64,000 bases of DNA, taken from assembly GCA_015075625.1 (NCBI GenBank), contig JABTTZ010000004.1:62001-126000 (forward strand). The letters are read 5' to 3'. Below, one piece after another: positions 35,529-43,700 of the stretch (positions are counted from its first letter, which is position 1; each line of letters opens with the position of its first letter). Origin of the DNA: Anaerolineales bacterium. GTDB lineage: Bacteria > Chloroflexota > Anaerolineae > Aggregatilineales > UBA2796. The position numbers and the translations under genes were made by a program. Under the pieces are notes generated by a model. That model was not told the DNA's origin. It saw only the letters and a program-made list of their open reading frames with translations, and did not search any database.

Positions 35529-36713
35529 TTAGCCCTCTACCGCTTCGCGGAAGTGGCGTTCATAGGTGGCGATTGTTTCCTCAAAGTTGAAGATGCGCTC
35601 AATTTCATGGCGGGGCTTCACATAAGCCGCCCGATTTGCCACAATGTCGATCACCGCCCTGCCCATTGTCTGGTGGTCGCCACGTGGGACAATTTTTCCC
35701 ATCCCTGTCACTGTCACCGGCACGCGCCCACCGGGGGTATCGGTCATGACGACGGGCGCTCCGCACAGCATCGCCTCCACCTGTACAAGGGCGAAACACT
35801 CCGTATCACTGGGCAGGACAAAGACATCGAGCGCCGCATAGAAATTCGCTAATGCCTCGCGGCTGGTGATGATCCCGAGAAAGATGAGGTGATCGCGGTA
35901 GGTTTCGATCAGCGGTTGGTAAACCTGCCATGTGTCCTCATAGGGAATGTTGTATTGTCCGGCAAAGACAATCCGCGCATTGGGATGTGTTTTCAGAATC
36001 ACGTCTAGGGAGCGAATTAACACGTCGGGGCGCTTTTCTTGGACAAAGCGCCCACAATACCCGATCAGAATGCCGCCATCGCGCTGCCAGTCAGCACGCA
36101 GTTCGTCAGCGCGTTCGGGGTCGGGTGGGGGCATATGGATGGGCGGGTAATTCACTGCCACTTTGTCTTTGAAGGGGGTTAGGTAGTAGCTGTGATCGGC
36201 GTAATCGCGGCTGTACCCAATCAGGCGTGCCGCCCGCCGTGCAGCGACCTTAAAGAGGGTGAAGGTCAGCCCTTGAATAAGGCGGTTTTTGATCCCGGGC
36301 GGCAAAATCAAATCGCCATGGTGGGTGATCACTAGAGGTTTCCGAACCAAGCGCGAGATGATCGCGTTCAAGAACGGCTCTAGAGCAGGGCTGTTGGCAA
36401 AGATGAGATCAACCTTGCGCATGAAGGCGAGCAGCGCCAGCGGGTAAAGGGGCATGATCATCCCCCGACTCAAGCGAATGGGCGCCCATAAACGCACAAT
36501 ACGCACGCCGTTGATCGTCTCGTCACGGGGGAGGTCAAGGGAGTGACGGGCGCACAGGACGGTAACTTCATGCCCCCGCGCTGCCAGTGCCTCCGCCACA
36601 TCGCGGACGTGGATGGTATACCCCGTGTAGTGCGGGACGTAGTACAAAATACTGATTAAAATGCGCAAGCGGCGCTTTGGTTGTTGCGGTTCGTTGGGTT
36701 GGGACTCAGGCAT
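35529..36713 (-). CDS. GT4-family glycosyltransferase
   Basis: A 394-aa GT-B fold enzyme. The N-terminal domain has the glycine-bearing YTIHVRDVAEALAARGHEV; the C-terminal domain has the GYCGRFVQEKRPDVLI, VLPSDTECFALVQVEAM (E-x7-E type nucleotide-sugar site) and GGRVPV blocks. It transfers a sugar from a nucleotide donor, likely onto a membrane lipid given its partner. Its start overlaps the end of the flippase-like gene by eight bases, so the two are translationally coupled. Confidence 0.93.
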   Translation of the reverse strand: MPESQPNEPQQPKRRLRILISILYYVPHYTGYTIHVRDVAEALAARGHEVTVLCARHSLDLPRDETINGVRIVRLWAPIRLSRGMIMPLYPLALLAFMRKVDLIFANSPALEPFLNAIISRLVRKPLVITHHGDLILPPGIKNRLIQGLTFTLFKVAARRAARLIGYSRDYADHSYYLTPFKDKVAVNYPPIHMPPPDPERADELRADWQRDGGILIGYCGRFVQEKRPDVLIRSLDVILKTHPNARIVFAGQYNIPYEDTWQVYQPLIETYRDHLIFLGIITSREALANFYAALDVFVLPSDTECFALVQVEAMLCGAPVVMTDTPGGRVPVTVTGMGKIVPRGDHQTMGRAVIDIVANRAAYVKPRHEIERIFNFEETIATYERHFREAVEG

Positions 36714-37806
36714 TGTCTACCGTTTCAGTGGGGGGAAGATTATCCGCTTCTTGCTTCGCCGCAGATGCGCGGCGGGCAGAGCGGATGACTTCCCCAAAGG
36801 AAATCTTTTCGGATAATAAACCAATCCAGCCGAGGATGGCATACATCGCCACCGTGACGATGTGCAAGATCACGGCGAAGGCGAAGGCGCTGGTCTGAGG
36901 GTTTGCGGCGTTCACCATCCCCCCCGCGTTTAAGCCGAGGATGATTGCCGCCTCGAAGGGACCGACACTCCCCGGCACGGCGGGCAAAGCAATGGCGATG
37001 GAGGCAGCGGCAATCATAAGCAGCGCCGCCTCCCAATGCGGTTCGTCATAGAGGGTGTACATGAGGATGAAGCCAGCGACGACGGACATTGCCCACCCAA
37101 GCGACGACCATCCAAGCGCCCGCCCCATCAGTCTGGGCGAGCTTACCGGCGCGATTCCGTCCAAAACGTTATCGAGAATTTTCCGCACGCCAAGCCGTTC
37201 CAAGAAGGGCAGCAGGCGAAGGGCAAGATTCACCACACGGTGGGCAAGGTCACGCCGCCGCGCAAAGAGGAGCAAAACACCGATTCCGATAGCGGCAATC
37301 ACCGCCGAGATAAGCGCCCCGCGTTGGATGTCTGGCGAGACGGGCGCAATGACAATAGCGAGGATCACGAGGACAACCACCGTACCGAGGTCGATCAGAC
37401 GCTCCACAACAACGCTAGAGAGCGCTGTAAACATCGAAATGGGCGGTGTTAGCCGCGTGACGAGAAACGTCCGCGCCACTTCTCCCAAGCGCAGTGGCAG
37501 CCATGCATTAAAGAAGTAGCCGACGTTCATGATATGAAAGCTGTGGGTGAGATTCGTCCGGTCATTCAGCAGCACTCGCCACCGAAAGCCGCGAAAGACC
37601 AACCCCACAAAGACAAACACAGCGCAAGGTAGCACCCAAAAGTAATTGGCGCGGCGTAGCTCACCGCCAATCTGAGAGAAATCTTGCCCGCCGAGGGCGA
37701 GGGCAAGCGTGGCGGCGCTGATGGCGAGTCCGAGAAGGATACTAGCCCATCGCTTCATGGTTTTAGGCGCTCCAGCAGGTGATTTGTTAGGCAAGGCTTT
37801 GCTCAC
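36706..37806 (-). CDS. Lysylphosphatidylglycerol synthase TM-like (AglD/UPF0104) membrane protein
   Basis: A 366-aa polytopic membrane protein, about eight helices. The segment NAWLPLRLGEVARTFLVTR and the later LPAVPGSVGPFEAAIILG are hallmarks of the flippase-like domain (DUF95/LPG_synthase_TM). No aminoacyl-transfer domain follows, so it is a stand-alone flippase-like protein. With the coupled GT4 gene it probably handles a glycolipid or polyprenyl-linked sugar (inference). Confidence 0.9.
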   Translation of the reverse strand: MSKALPNKSPAGAPKTMKRWASILLGLAISAATLALALGGQDFSQIGGELRRANYFWVLPCAVFVFVGLVFRGFRWRVLLNDRTNLTHSFHIMNVGYFFNAWLPLRLGEVARTFLVTRLTPPISMFTALSSVVVERLIDLGTVVVLVILAIVIAPVSPDIQRGALISAVIAAIGIGVLLLFARRRDLAHRVVNLALRLLPFLERLGVRKILDNVLDGIAPVSSPRLMGRALGWSSLGWAMSVVAGFILMYTLYDEPHWEAALLMIAAASIAIALPAVPGSVGPFEAAIILGLNAGGMVNAANPQTSAFAFAVILHIVTVAMYAILGWIGLLSEKISFGEVIRSARRASAAKQEADNLPPTETVDNA

Positions 37807-37838
37807 CGCCCATTGTACACCGGTTGGGGCGAAAAACC

Positions 37839-39092
37839 TCAGAGCGTCTTTGGGTCGGTGATCACCCCACGCACGGCGCTGGCGGCAACTACCGCAGGAT
37901 TCGAGAGGTAGAGCGGCGCGGATGCCGTCCCCATACGCCCCTTGAAGTTGCGATTCGCGCTGCTGATCGTCACCTCATTCGGGGCGGGAACACCCATGTG
38001 GTTGCCCATGCAGGGACCGCACCCTGGCACCCCGATCATTGCCCCCGCCTCGATGAAGGTCTGCACATAGCCGCGCTGGATGGCTTCTGCCAAGACGCGG
38101 CTGGACGCCGGAATGACCAGAAGGCGCGTCCCCGCTGCTACTTTCCGCCCCCGCAGAACGTCCGCCGCTGCCGCCATATCTTCAATCCGCCCATTCGTAC
38201 ACGTCCCGATGAAGGCTTGTTGGATCAGCGTTCCGGCAACTTCCGAAAGGGGTTTTACGTTGTCGGGGCTGTCGGGGCAGGCGATCATCGGCTCAAGTGT
38301 TGTGACGTCATAATGATGTTCGGCGGCATAGGTCGCATCAGGATCGGGGTAAAGTGGGGTATAAGAGCGCCGCGCCCGCCCCGCCAGATACGCGAAAACA
38401 GCCTTGTCGGGGGGGATATATGCCGTCTTTGCCCCAAACTCTGCCATCATGTTTGGGATCACCGCACGGCTGTCCAGCGAGAGCGCTGAGATCGCCGCGC
38501 CGTGAAACTCAATCGACATGTAGATTCCGCCATCGACGCCCAAATCACCGATCAGTTTTAGGCAGAAATCTTTTGCCGTCACACCCGGTTGCCATGTTCC
38601 GCTGACGGTCACCTTCATCGATTCCGGGACGCGCAGCCAAAGCTCACCCGTCGCCCAGAGCGCCGCCACTTCCGAACGCCCGATCCCCGCCCCCAACGCC
38701 CCCAACCAGCCAAAATGGGGGGTATGGCTATCTGAACCGAGGATCAATTCGCCGGGGAGGACAACCCCTTCCTCGCTCAAGACCTGATGGCAAATGCCAC
38801 GCCCCGCCTCAAAAAAGGTGGTGACCCCCTGATCCTTGACAAACTGGCGAATCTCAGCATGGTTTTGGGCGTGTTTCGTCGTTGGCGCGGGGACGGCATG
38901 ATCAAGCGTGATCGCCAGTTTGTCAGGGTGTTTCACCCGTGTGATGCCCAACTTTTTGAAGGTCTCGTAAATGGGGGCGGTGTTGTCATGGCTGAGGATC
39001 ACATCGGGGCGGGCGTCTACAATCTGCCCCGCTGTGACGGAGGAAAGTCCGGCTGCCCGCGCCAATGCTTTCTCGGCAAAGGTCTGTCTCAT
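37839..39092 (-). CDS. Homoaconitase / 3-isopropylmalate dehydratase, large subunit
   Basis: An aconitase-superfamily large subunit (417 aa), which isomerises homocitrate to homoisocitrate if in lysine synthesis, or isopropylmalate if in leucine synthesis. The Fe-S cysteines are in FIGTCTNGR and [20 protein letters not shown] and [12 protein letters not shown] are family signatures. Homocitrate synthase and LysJ/LysZ nearby favour homoaconitase. The small subunit is not in the window (it may lie elsewhere). Confidence 0.9.
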   Translation of the reverse strand: MRQTFAEKALARAAGLSSVTAGQIVDARPDVILSHDNTAPIYETFKKLGITRVKHPDKLAITLDHAVPAPTTKHAQNHAEIRQFVKDQGVTTFFEAGRGICHQVLSEEGVVLPGELILGSDSHTPHFGWLGALGAGIGRSEVAALWATGELWLRVPESMKVTVSGTWQPGVTAKDFCLKLIGDLGVDGGIYMSIEFHGAAISALSLDSRAVIPNMMAEFGAKTAYIPPDKAVFAYLAGRARRSYTPLYPDPDATYAAEHHYDVTTLEPMIACPDSPDNVKPLSEVAGTLIQQAFIGTCTNGRIEDMAAAADVLRGRKVAAGTRLLVIPASSRVLAEAIQRGYVQTFIEAGAMIGVPGCGPCMGNHMGVPAPNEVTISSANRNFKGRMGTASAPLYLSNPAVVAASAVRGVITDPKTL

Positions 39093-39149
39093 GAGTTCTG
39101 GTCAGGTCTACGCTTTCTATGTGTAAGGCGTCCTACATAACAACGCATG

Positions 39150-39181
39150 AATAGGGATGTACCCTTCGGTACATCCCTATT
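39150..39181 (-). terminator. Perfect 14-bp hairpin with tetraloop at the end of the 90-aa gene
   Basis: AATAGGGATGTACC and GGTACATCCCTATT (39150-39163, 39168-39181) pair over a CTTC loop and overlap the stop codon of the 90-aa gene (39177-39179). No T-run follows. It may separate hcs expression from the downstream dehydratase gene. Confidence 0.55.
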
Positions 39182-39449
39182 CCCCTTCTAACGTCTTTTT
39201 GAAAAAATCTAATATGGTGAACGCCTGCTCAATGTGACCGGTGATTTGTTCAAGCATCTGGGTGGCGTTCAATTCCCCGCTCTCAATCCGCGCTTGCATC
39301 TTGGGCGATGGGTTCTGCATCATGACCAAGATGTTGATCAAGTTTTGGCTGGAAACCAACTGGGCGCGAACTTCATCGTCCAGTTGGCTGACCAGCGCAC
39401 GCGGATCAGCGGCGAGAATCCACTGTTTATATGCCTCAAAATCCGACAT
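39177..39449 (-). CDS. Unknown 90-aa helical protein in the lysine gene cluster
   Basis: A small, soluble, all-helical protein. It starts ten bases after the homocitrate synthase stop, so it is co-transcribed. It has no Cys or metal motif, so it is not LysW. Hydrophobic and charged residues alternate as in a four-helix or coiled structure (QMLEQITGHIEQAFTILDFF). Function unknown. Confidence 0.7.
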   Translation of the reverse strand: MSDFEAYKQWILAADPRALVSQLDDEVRAQLVSSQNLINILVMMQNPSPKMQARIESGELNATQMLEQITGHIEQAFTILDFFKKTLEGE

Positions 39450-39459
39450 AGGTGTGTTC

Positions 39460-40623
39460 CTACCCTACAGGTTGCGCCTCTGCCTCTATGCGTTCCCAAT
39501 GTTGGAGCAAATGATCGACCTGCTCCGCATCCAAAGGGCGCTGATCGGCGAGCGTTTTCATATGAAGTGTCGCCCGCTTGATCTGATCATCCGTTAATGA
39601 TAAGCCTAATTCTGTTGCTCTGCTACGTACAGCATTCCAACCCATGAGCCGATGCCCAATTTGCACTGTGCGGCGCAAGCCAAAATCATCGGGATTCAGG
39701 CTTTCATAAGTCTCTGGGGCGGCTAAAACAGCCTTCGTATGAATCCCCGCCTTGTGGGTAAACGCCGCCGAACCTGTGATGTAATTGTTAAACGGCACAT
39801 GAACTCCCACCATCTCGGCGATGAGGTGATCGAGGTCATTGAGCATTTCCAGTTGGTATTTCGCACAAAGGCGCTGGCGATCCAACATATACAAACGGGC
39901 GATCAATCCTCCAAGTGGGGTGATCCCGTTGCGCTCTCCGATTCCCAAAACCGTCGTATCAATGTGCGTTGCCCCACCCTCAAGGGCGGCATAGGCGTTG
40001 GCAATGGCACAGCCAGAGTCGTTATGCCCATGAAATTCCACATCAAGATGGGTCAGACGGCGCAGCAGGGCGACCAAACTGCCTACCTGTGTTGGGGTGG
40101 CAATGCCCACTGTATCCGCCACCCCCAACCGATTCACAACCCCCAAGCCAGCGACGGCAAGGTAGACGCGCAGCAAATCTGCTTCGCTGCTGCGGAAAGA
40201 ATCTTCTGTGCTGAAGCGAAGGATGATATTAGGAGCTTGGCTGCGGACGAAGCTAAGCACCTCGCGGGCGATGTCGATGATCTCGTCAATAGTCTTGCCG
40301 TGACTGTACTTGCGCAGCGCGGGCGATGTACCAATGACAATATCCAGCCCGTGAACGCCTGTCTCAAGGGCGCGAAGGGCGTCCTCTTTATTGCAGCGGA
40401 TGTGCGTCAGGATGCGTGCCTTCAACCCTAGACGGACAATCGTCCGCACATCTGCGTCGTTTTGTGGCGAAGACACGGGCGAGGAAAGTTCGAGGAATTC
40501 CACCCCAAAGCGATCTAACTGCTCGGCAATCTGAACCTTTTGGGCGGTGGTGAAGTTTGCGCCGGAGAACTGTTCCCCCTCGCGCAGGGTTGATTCAATG
40601 ATGGCAAACTGTTCAAGAGACAT
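39460..40623 (-). CDS. Homocitrate synthase
   Basis: The first step of alpha-aminoadipate lysine synthesis: acetyl-CoA plus 2-oxoglutarate gives homocitrate. A 387-aa HMGL-like TIM barrel: [10 protein letters not shown] near the N-terminus, [10 protein letters not shown] (typical of homocitrate rather than isopropylmalate synthases), [12 protein letters not shown] (metal His pair) and [13 protein letters not shown]. The C-terminus is short, without the leucine-binding LeuA regulatory domain. Upstream 40624-40820 has a GGGGG/CCCCC hairpin but no clear promoter. Confidence 0.9.
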   Translation of the reverse strand: MSLEQFAIIESTLREGEQFSGANFTTAQKVQIAEQLDRFGVEFLELSSPVSSPQNDADVRTIVRLGLKARILTHIRCNKEDALRALETGVHGLDIVIGTSPALRKYSHGKTIDEIIDIAREVLSFVRSQAPNIILRFSTEDSFRSSEADLLRVYLAVAGLGVVNRLGVADTVGIATPTQVGSLVALLRRLTHLDVEFHGHNDSGCAIANAYAALEGGATHIDTTVLGIGERNGITPLGGLIARLYMLDRQRLCAKYQLEMLNDLDHLIAEMVGVHVPFNNYITGSAAFTHKAGIHTKAVLAAPETYESLNPDDFGLRRTVQIGHRLMGWNAVRSRATELGLSLTDDQIKRATLHMKTLADQRPLDAEQVDHLLQHWERIEAEAQPVG

Positions 40624-40820
40624 ACCATTCCATCCTTCATGATCGGGTTATCGTTAAGGTACAGATGTGTTCACCATATGGGCAATTTTTTGTAGGGGGG
40701 TATGTGTACTCCCCCTTGCCCGTAGATTGCTTTGCCTATGATTGGTCAGATCAAACCATACATTCTTTGGCACGCCTACTCTTTGGAGAGTCTTTGGGCG
40801 ACTCGGATAGCTCTCACAAG

Positions 40821-42008
40821 CTATCCTACTGCACCTGCTAAGACCGTCTCAATCGCGCTGGCGACGGTTTCCAAATCGCTTTGTTGGATGACTAACGGCG
40901 GCAGCAAGCGCAAAACAGTTGCACCAGCGGGGAGCGCCAAAACGCCCTGATCTTGCAGTGCCTTCAGAAGGGGAGTGACCTTTCCCCGCAGTTCGATCCC
41001 AACCAGCAACCCGAGTCCGCGTACCTCCCGCACCTGATCGGGAAATTTCGTTGGCAAATCAGCTAGGCGCTCTAACAGCCAGCCGCCAAGCGCCGCCGCC
41101 CGCCCCGCCAAATCCTCCCGCTGGATCACTTCTAAGGCGGCTATCCCCGCTGCACACGCCAGCGGATTCCCGCCAAAGGTTGAACCGTGCGTCATTGCCT
41201 CCAATGTCCCCACCCGCGCCCCAATCAGACATGCCCCCATCGGCAAGCCGCCCGCCATGCTCTTGGCAATGGGCATCAGGTCTGGTTGAAGGGCATATTG
41301 GGTGTGGGCAAAGAGTGTCCCCGTCCGCCCGAATCCGGTTTGCACCTCATCGACAATGAACATCGCGCCGCGCTCATGGCAAAGGCGCTGTACCCCTTGT
41401 AAAAATGCCGCGTCCCCCGGACGCACGCCGCCCTCGCCCTGCACAATTTCGATGATGACCCCTGCCGTCGCCTCGCTGATCGCCACCTCTGCCGCCGCCA
41501 GATCGTTATAGGCGATGTGGGTGTACCCCGGCACGCCTGGTTCAAAGGGTTCGCGGTACTTTGGCTCCCATGTCGCCGCTAATGCGCCCATCGTCCGCCC
41601 GTGAAAGCCGCGCTTTGTGGCGACGATTCCCTTTCGTCCAGTGGCGAGCTTGGCAAACTTGATCGCTGCCTCTACCGCTTCTGTACCGCTGTTGCAAAGG
41701 AAGGCGCGGGACATTCCGGCGGCGGCGGTAAGCGCCTCTAAATAGCGGGCGCGAGTGTCGTTGTAGAAAATTTCTGGGCAGCTAAGAAGGGTTGCCGCCT
41801 GTTCGCTGATGGCGGCGACGATTGCCGGATGGGCATGACCGAGGTTTGCCGAACCCTGCCCTCCAACACAATCAATGTAGCGCCGTCCTTCGTCGTCCCA
41901 CAGGTATGCTCCCTCGCCGCGAACGACGGTCAGCGGGCGCTTGGGGTAAACGCCGCTGGTGTGCTGATCTTCTTGTTGGCGGGTGGTTGGCAGTGTTTGG
42001 TCAGTCAC
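40821..42008 (-). CDS. lysJ: LysW-gamma-L-lysine aminotransferase (LysJ; ArgD-like)
   Basis: A PLP-dependent class III aminotransferase (395 aa): VGGQGSANLGHAHP, NSGTEAVEAAIKFA, FIVDEVQTGFGRTG, and the PLP lysine in PIAKSMAGGLPMG. It would convert LysW-aminoadipate semialdehyde to LysW-lysine. The gene overlaps the end of lysZ by eight bases. An ArgD role (acetylornithine) cannot be excluded from sequence; the homocitrate synthase nearby favours lysine. Confidence 0.85.
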   Translation of the reverse strand: MTDQTLPTTRQQEDQHTSGVYPKRPLTVVRGEGAYLWDDEGRRYIDCVGGQGSANLGHAHPAIVAAISEQAATLLSCPEIFYNDTRARYLEALTAAAGMSRAFLCNSGTEAVEAAIKFAKLATGRKGIVATKRGFHGRTMGALAATWEPKYREPFEPGVPGYTHIAYNDLAAAEVAISEATAGVIIEIVQGEGGVRPGDAAFLQGVQRLCHERGAMFIVDEVQTGFGRTGTLFAHTQYALQPDLMPIAKSMAGGLPMGACLIGARVGTLEAMTHGSTFGGNPLACAAGIAALEVIQREDLAGRAAALGGWLLERLADLPTKFPDQVREVRGLGLLVGIELRGKVTPLLKALQDQGVLALPAGATVLRLLPPLVIQQSDLETVASAIETVLAGAVG

Positions 42009-42825
42009 GGTTGATCACCGTCCCTTCGCCCGCCAGCGCCGCACGGATGGGCGACATACGGCGCGAATCCGCCAAAACAATCCGCCGAACACCCGTATGC
42101 AATGCTTCTTGTGCGGCGAGTACCTTCTTCTTCATCCGTCCCCCGGCGATCTCAATGGCGCGTTCCACCCCAGAGGCGGGAATATGACGAATAAGGCTGG
42201 CTTCATCGGGAAACTTCGCCATCAAGCCGACGACGTTTGTCAAAATGACAAGGGTATCCGCCCGCAGCACTCCGGCAACCTGTGCCGCCGCCCGATCCCC
42301 ATCAACATTCAGCGGTTCGCACTCCGCACCCATCGCCAGCGGCGCAACAATAGGGGTATAGCCAGCATCAAGAAGCATCGTCAGCAGCGCACCATTGACC
42401 GTTTCGACGCGCCCGGTGTAATCATCCCGGACGATGCGCTGCCGCCCCGTCTCTGGGTCAATTGCCCGCACCGCATCCTTACGTTGAGCGCCAAGCAAGC
42501 GTCCATCCAAGCCGTTCAACCCGAGGGCATTCACGCCGAGCGTTTGCAAACGCCCCACAATCGCGGGATTCACCTGCCCCACCGCCGCCATCATGTAGAC
42601 TTCCAGCGTGGCGGCATCCGTGTAGCGGCTGACATGCCCAGAGGGGCTTTGGAGTGTCCGCGCCGGAACGCCCACCCGCCCAGAAAGCGTATCCACCGCC
42701 GCGCTTGTGCCATGCACCACGACGACACGATGCCCCTCTTGAACAAGGGCGGCAATGTCGGCGCAGACGCTTTCGACATCAACGCCCAACCCGCCTCCCA
42801 CCTTGATCACAAGTGTTTCTGCCAT
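42001..42825 (-). CDS. lysZ: LysW-aminoadipate kinase (LysZ; ArgB-like)
   Basis: An amino-acid kinase of the acetylglutamate kinase family (274 aa). VIKVGGGLG binds ATP phosphates; VVVVHGTSAAVDTL and the C-terminal ILTNVVGLM match LysZ/ArgB. It would phosphorylate the aminoadipate side chain held on the carrier LysW. ATG 42825 has AAGGA upstream; the 23-residue extension to 42894 runs into the tRNA promoter side. The carrier gene lysW is not seen here. Confidence 0.87.
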   Translation of the reverse strand: MAETLVIKVGGGLGVDVESVCADIAALVQEGHRVVVVHGTSAAVDTLSGRVGVPARTLQSPSGHVSRYTDAATLEVYMMAAVGQVNPAIVGRLQTLGVNALGLNGLDGRLLGAQRKDAVRAIDPETGRQRIVRDDYTGRVETVNGALLTMLLDAGYTPIVAPLAMGAECEPLNVDGDRAAAQVAGVLRADTLVILTNVVGLMAKFPDEASLIRHIPASGVERAIEIAGGRMKKKVLAAQEALHTGVRRIVLADSRRMSPIRAALAGEGTVINRD

Positions 42826-42896
42826 AGAGTCCTGTTCCTTTTCGCTTCGCTCAGACTTGACGTATCCCTGAAAAACTGGTATTCTGTTCCCCATTC

Positions 42897-42969
42897 GCTC
42901 TGTTCGTCTAGGGGCCTAGGACGTAGCCCTCTCAAGGCTAAGACACGGGTTCGAATCCCGTACGGAGCA
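42897..42969 (+). tRNA. tRNA-Glu (anticodon CTC)
   Basis: A full cloverleaf of 73 bases: acceptor GCTCTGT/ACGGAGC (one G-T pair), D-arm GTCTAGGGGCCTAGGAC, anticodon stem TAGCC/GGCTA with loop CTCTCAA (anticodon CTC), T-arm CGGGTTCGAATCCCG, discriminator A. The CCA end is not encoded. The D-arm is strikingly like that of E. coli tRNA-Glu. Confidence 0.95.
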
Positions 42970-42975
42970 TCCCAT

Positions 42976-43014
42976 AAACCCCACTTGAAACATTATTTTT
43001 AGGTGGGGTTTTTT
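42976..43014 (+). terminator. Rho-independent terminator of tRNA-Glu
   Basis: AAACCCCAC (42976-42984) pairs with GTGGGGTTT (43003-43011), running into a T-run (43009-43014). It sits seven bases after the tRNA. Confidence 0.85.
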
Positions 43015-43043
43015 GTTGCCCCCACGCGGCACAGGCAACAAAA

Positions 43044-43074
43044 AACGCCCCCCCAGATTGTCTGGGGGGGCGTT
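43044..43074. terminator. Second strong hairpin after tRNA-Glu
   Basis: A perfect 14-bp stem, AACGCCCCCCCAGA and its complement, with a TTG loop, preceded by A's and followed by CTTGCTTTTT: shaped for termination in both directions. Apart from these two hairpins, 42970-43272 shows nothing. Confidence 0.75.
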
Positions 43075-43272
43075 CTTGCTTTTTCACTCGTTTGCAAGAC
43101 GCAGGGCGTTACCCTCCACACAATCGCGGTGGCGTGCAGCCTTTTTTCCCTTTTTTCTCAACAGAAACAACGTGATGTGCCATGCGCTTAACTGCGTGCT
43201 TGCCTTACATTATTCGCAACAGGGGACATTGTGACATAGAGTAGCGGCTATGTCAACCTATCCGGTAGGCAT

Positions 43273-43560
43273 TTGGTGGATTTGACAATGATTCCCCATT
43301 TCGAGTCGAAGTGGCGCATTGAGGAACATGCCCGCAGTCTGAACCTACCGCTGACGGTGCTGCGTCCCGTTGCCTTCCGCCCGCCTGATCCAGAGATGCT
43401 GATCATCCTGCGCTGGTTCAAGGAGAAGGGCTACGAGGCGGATATTGCCGCAGTACGGGCGCTTTACCCGCCGCTGATGAGCTTGGAAACATGGCTGCGC
43501 CTGAATGAGTGGAAAAATGCCCAACCTGTCCCCGAAACAGAACATCCGGCATGGGGGTAG
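43273..43560 (+). pseudogene. Remnant of an NmrA-like NAD(P)-binding protein
   Basis: The 95-codon frame joins two pieces of an NmrA-family protein: PHFESKWRIEEHARSLNLPLTVLRPVAF from the middle and LRWFKEKGYEADIAAVRALYPPLMSLETWL from the C-terminus. The Rossmann N-terminus (GxxGxxG) and roughly 80-100 residues between the pieces are absent. The frame is open, so a short protein could still be made, but it would lack the nucleotide site. Best read as a decayed gene with two deletions. Confidence 0.65.
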
Positions 43561-43571
43561 ATGAGGATACG

Positions 43572-43645
43572 GGGATACGCATCAAGGCGTATCCCTAATC
43601 CTATTGCGCCCTGTGGTTTATCAGGGCGACCCTGTGTGGTCGCCC
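43572..43645. terminator. Two adjacent hairpins between convergent genes
   Basis: GGGATACGC/GCGTATCCC (43572-43580, 43587-43595) and GGGCGACC/GGTCGCCC (43624-43631, 43638-43645). Both are perfect; neither has a T-run. They separate the NmrA remnant from the C39 fusion gene. Confidence 0.5.
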
Positions 43646-43700
43646 CTACGGGATGCGGAGGGCGGCGCCGGGGTCATGCCGTTTACAATGGCATCACTGG

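Noticed and set aside
40690-40725. GGGGGG/CCCCC hairpin before homocitrate synthase as an attenuator or riboswitch
   Set aside because: The stem is short and bulged, and no T-run or leader peptide follows on the minus strand.
41983-43002. 339-codon plus-strand frame across lysZ and the tRNA
   Set aside because: It is opposite lysZ, crosses tRNA-Glu, and its product is basic and unlike any protein family.
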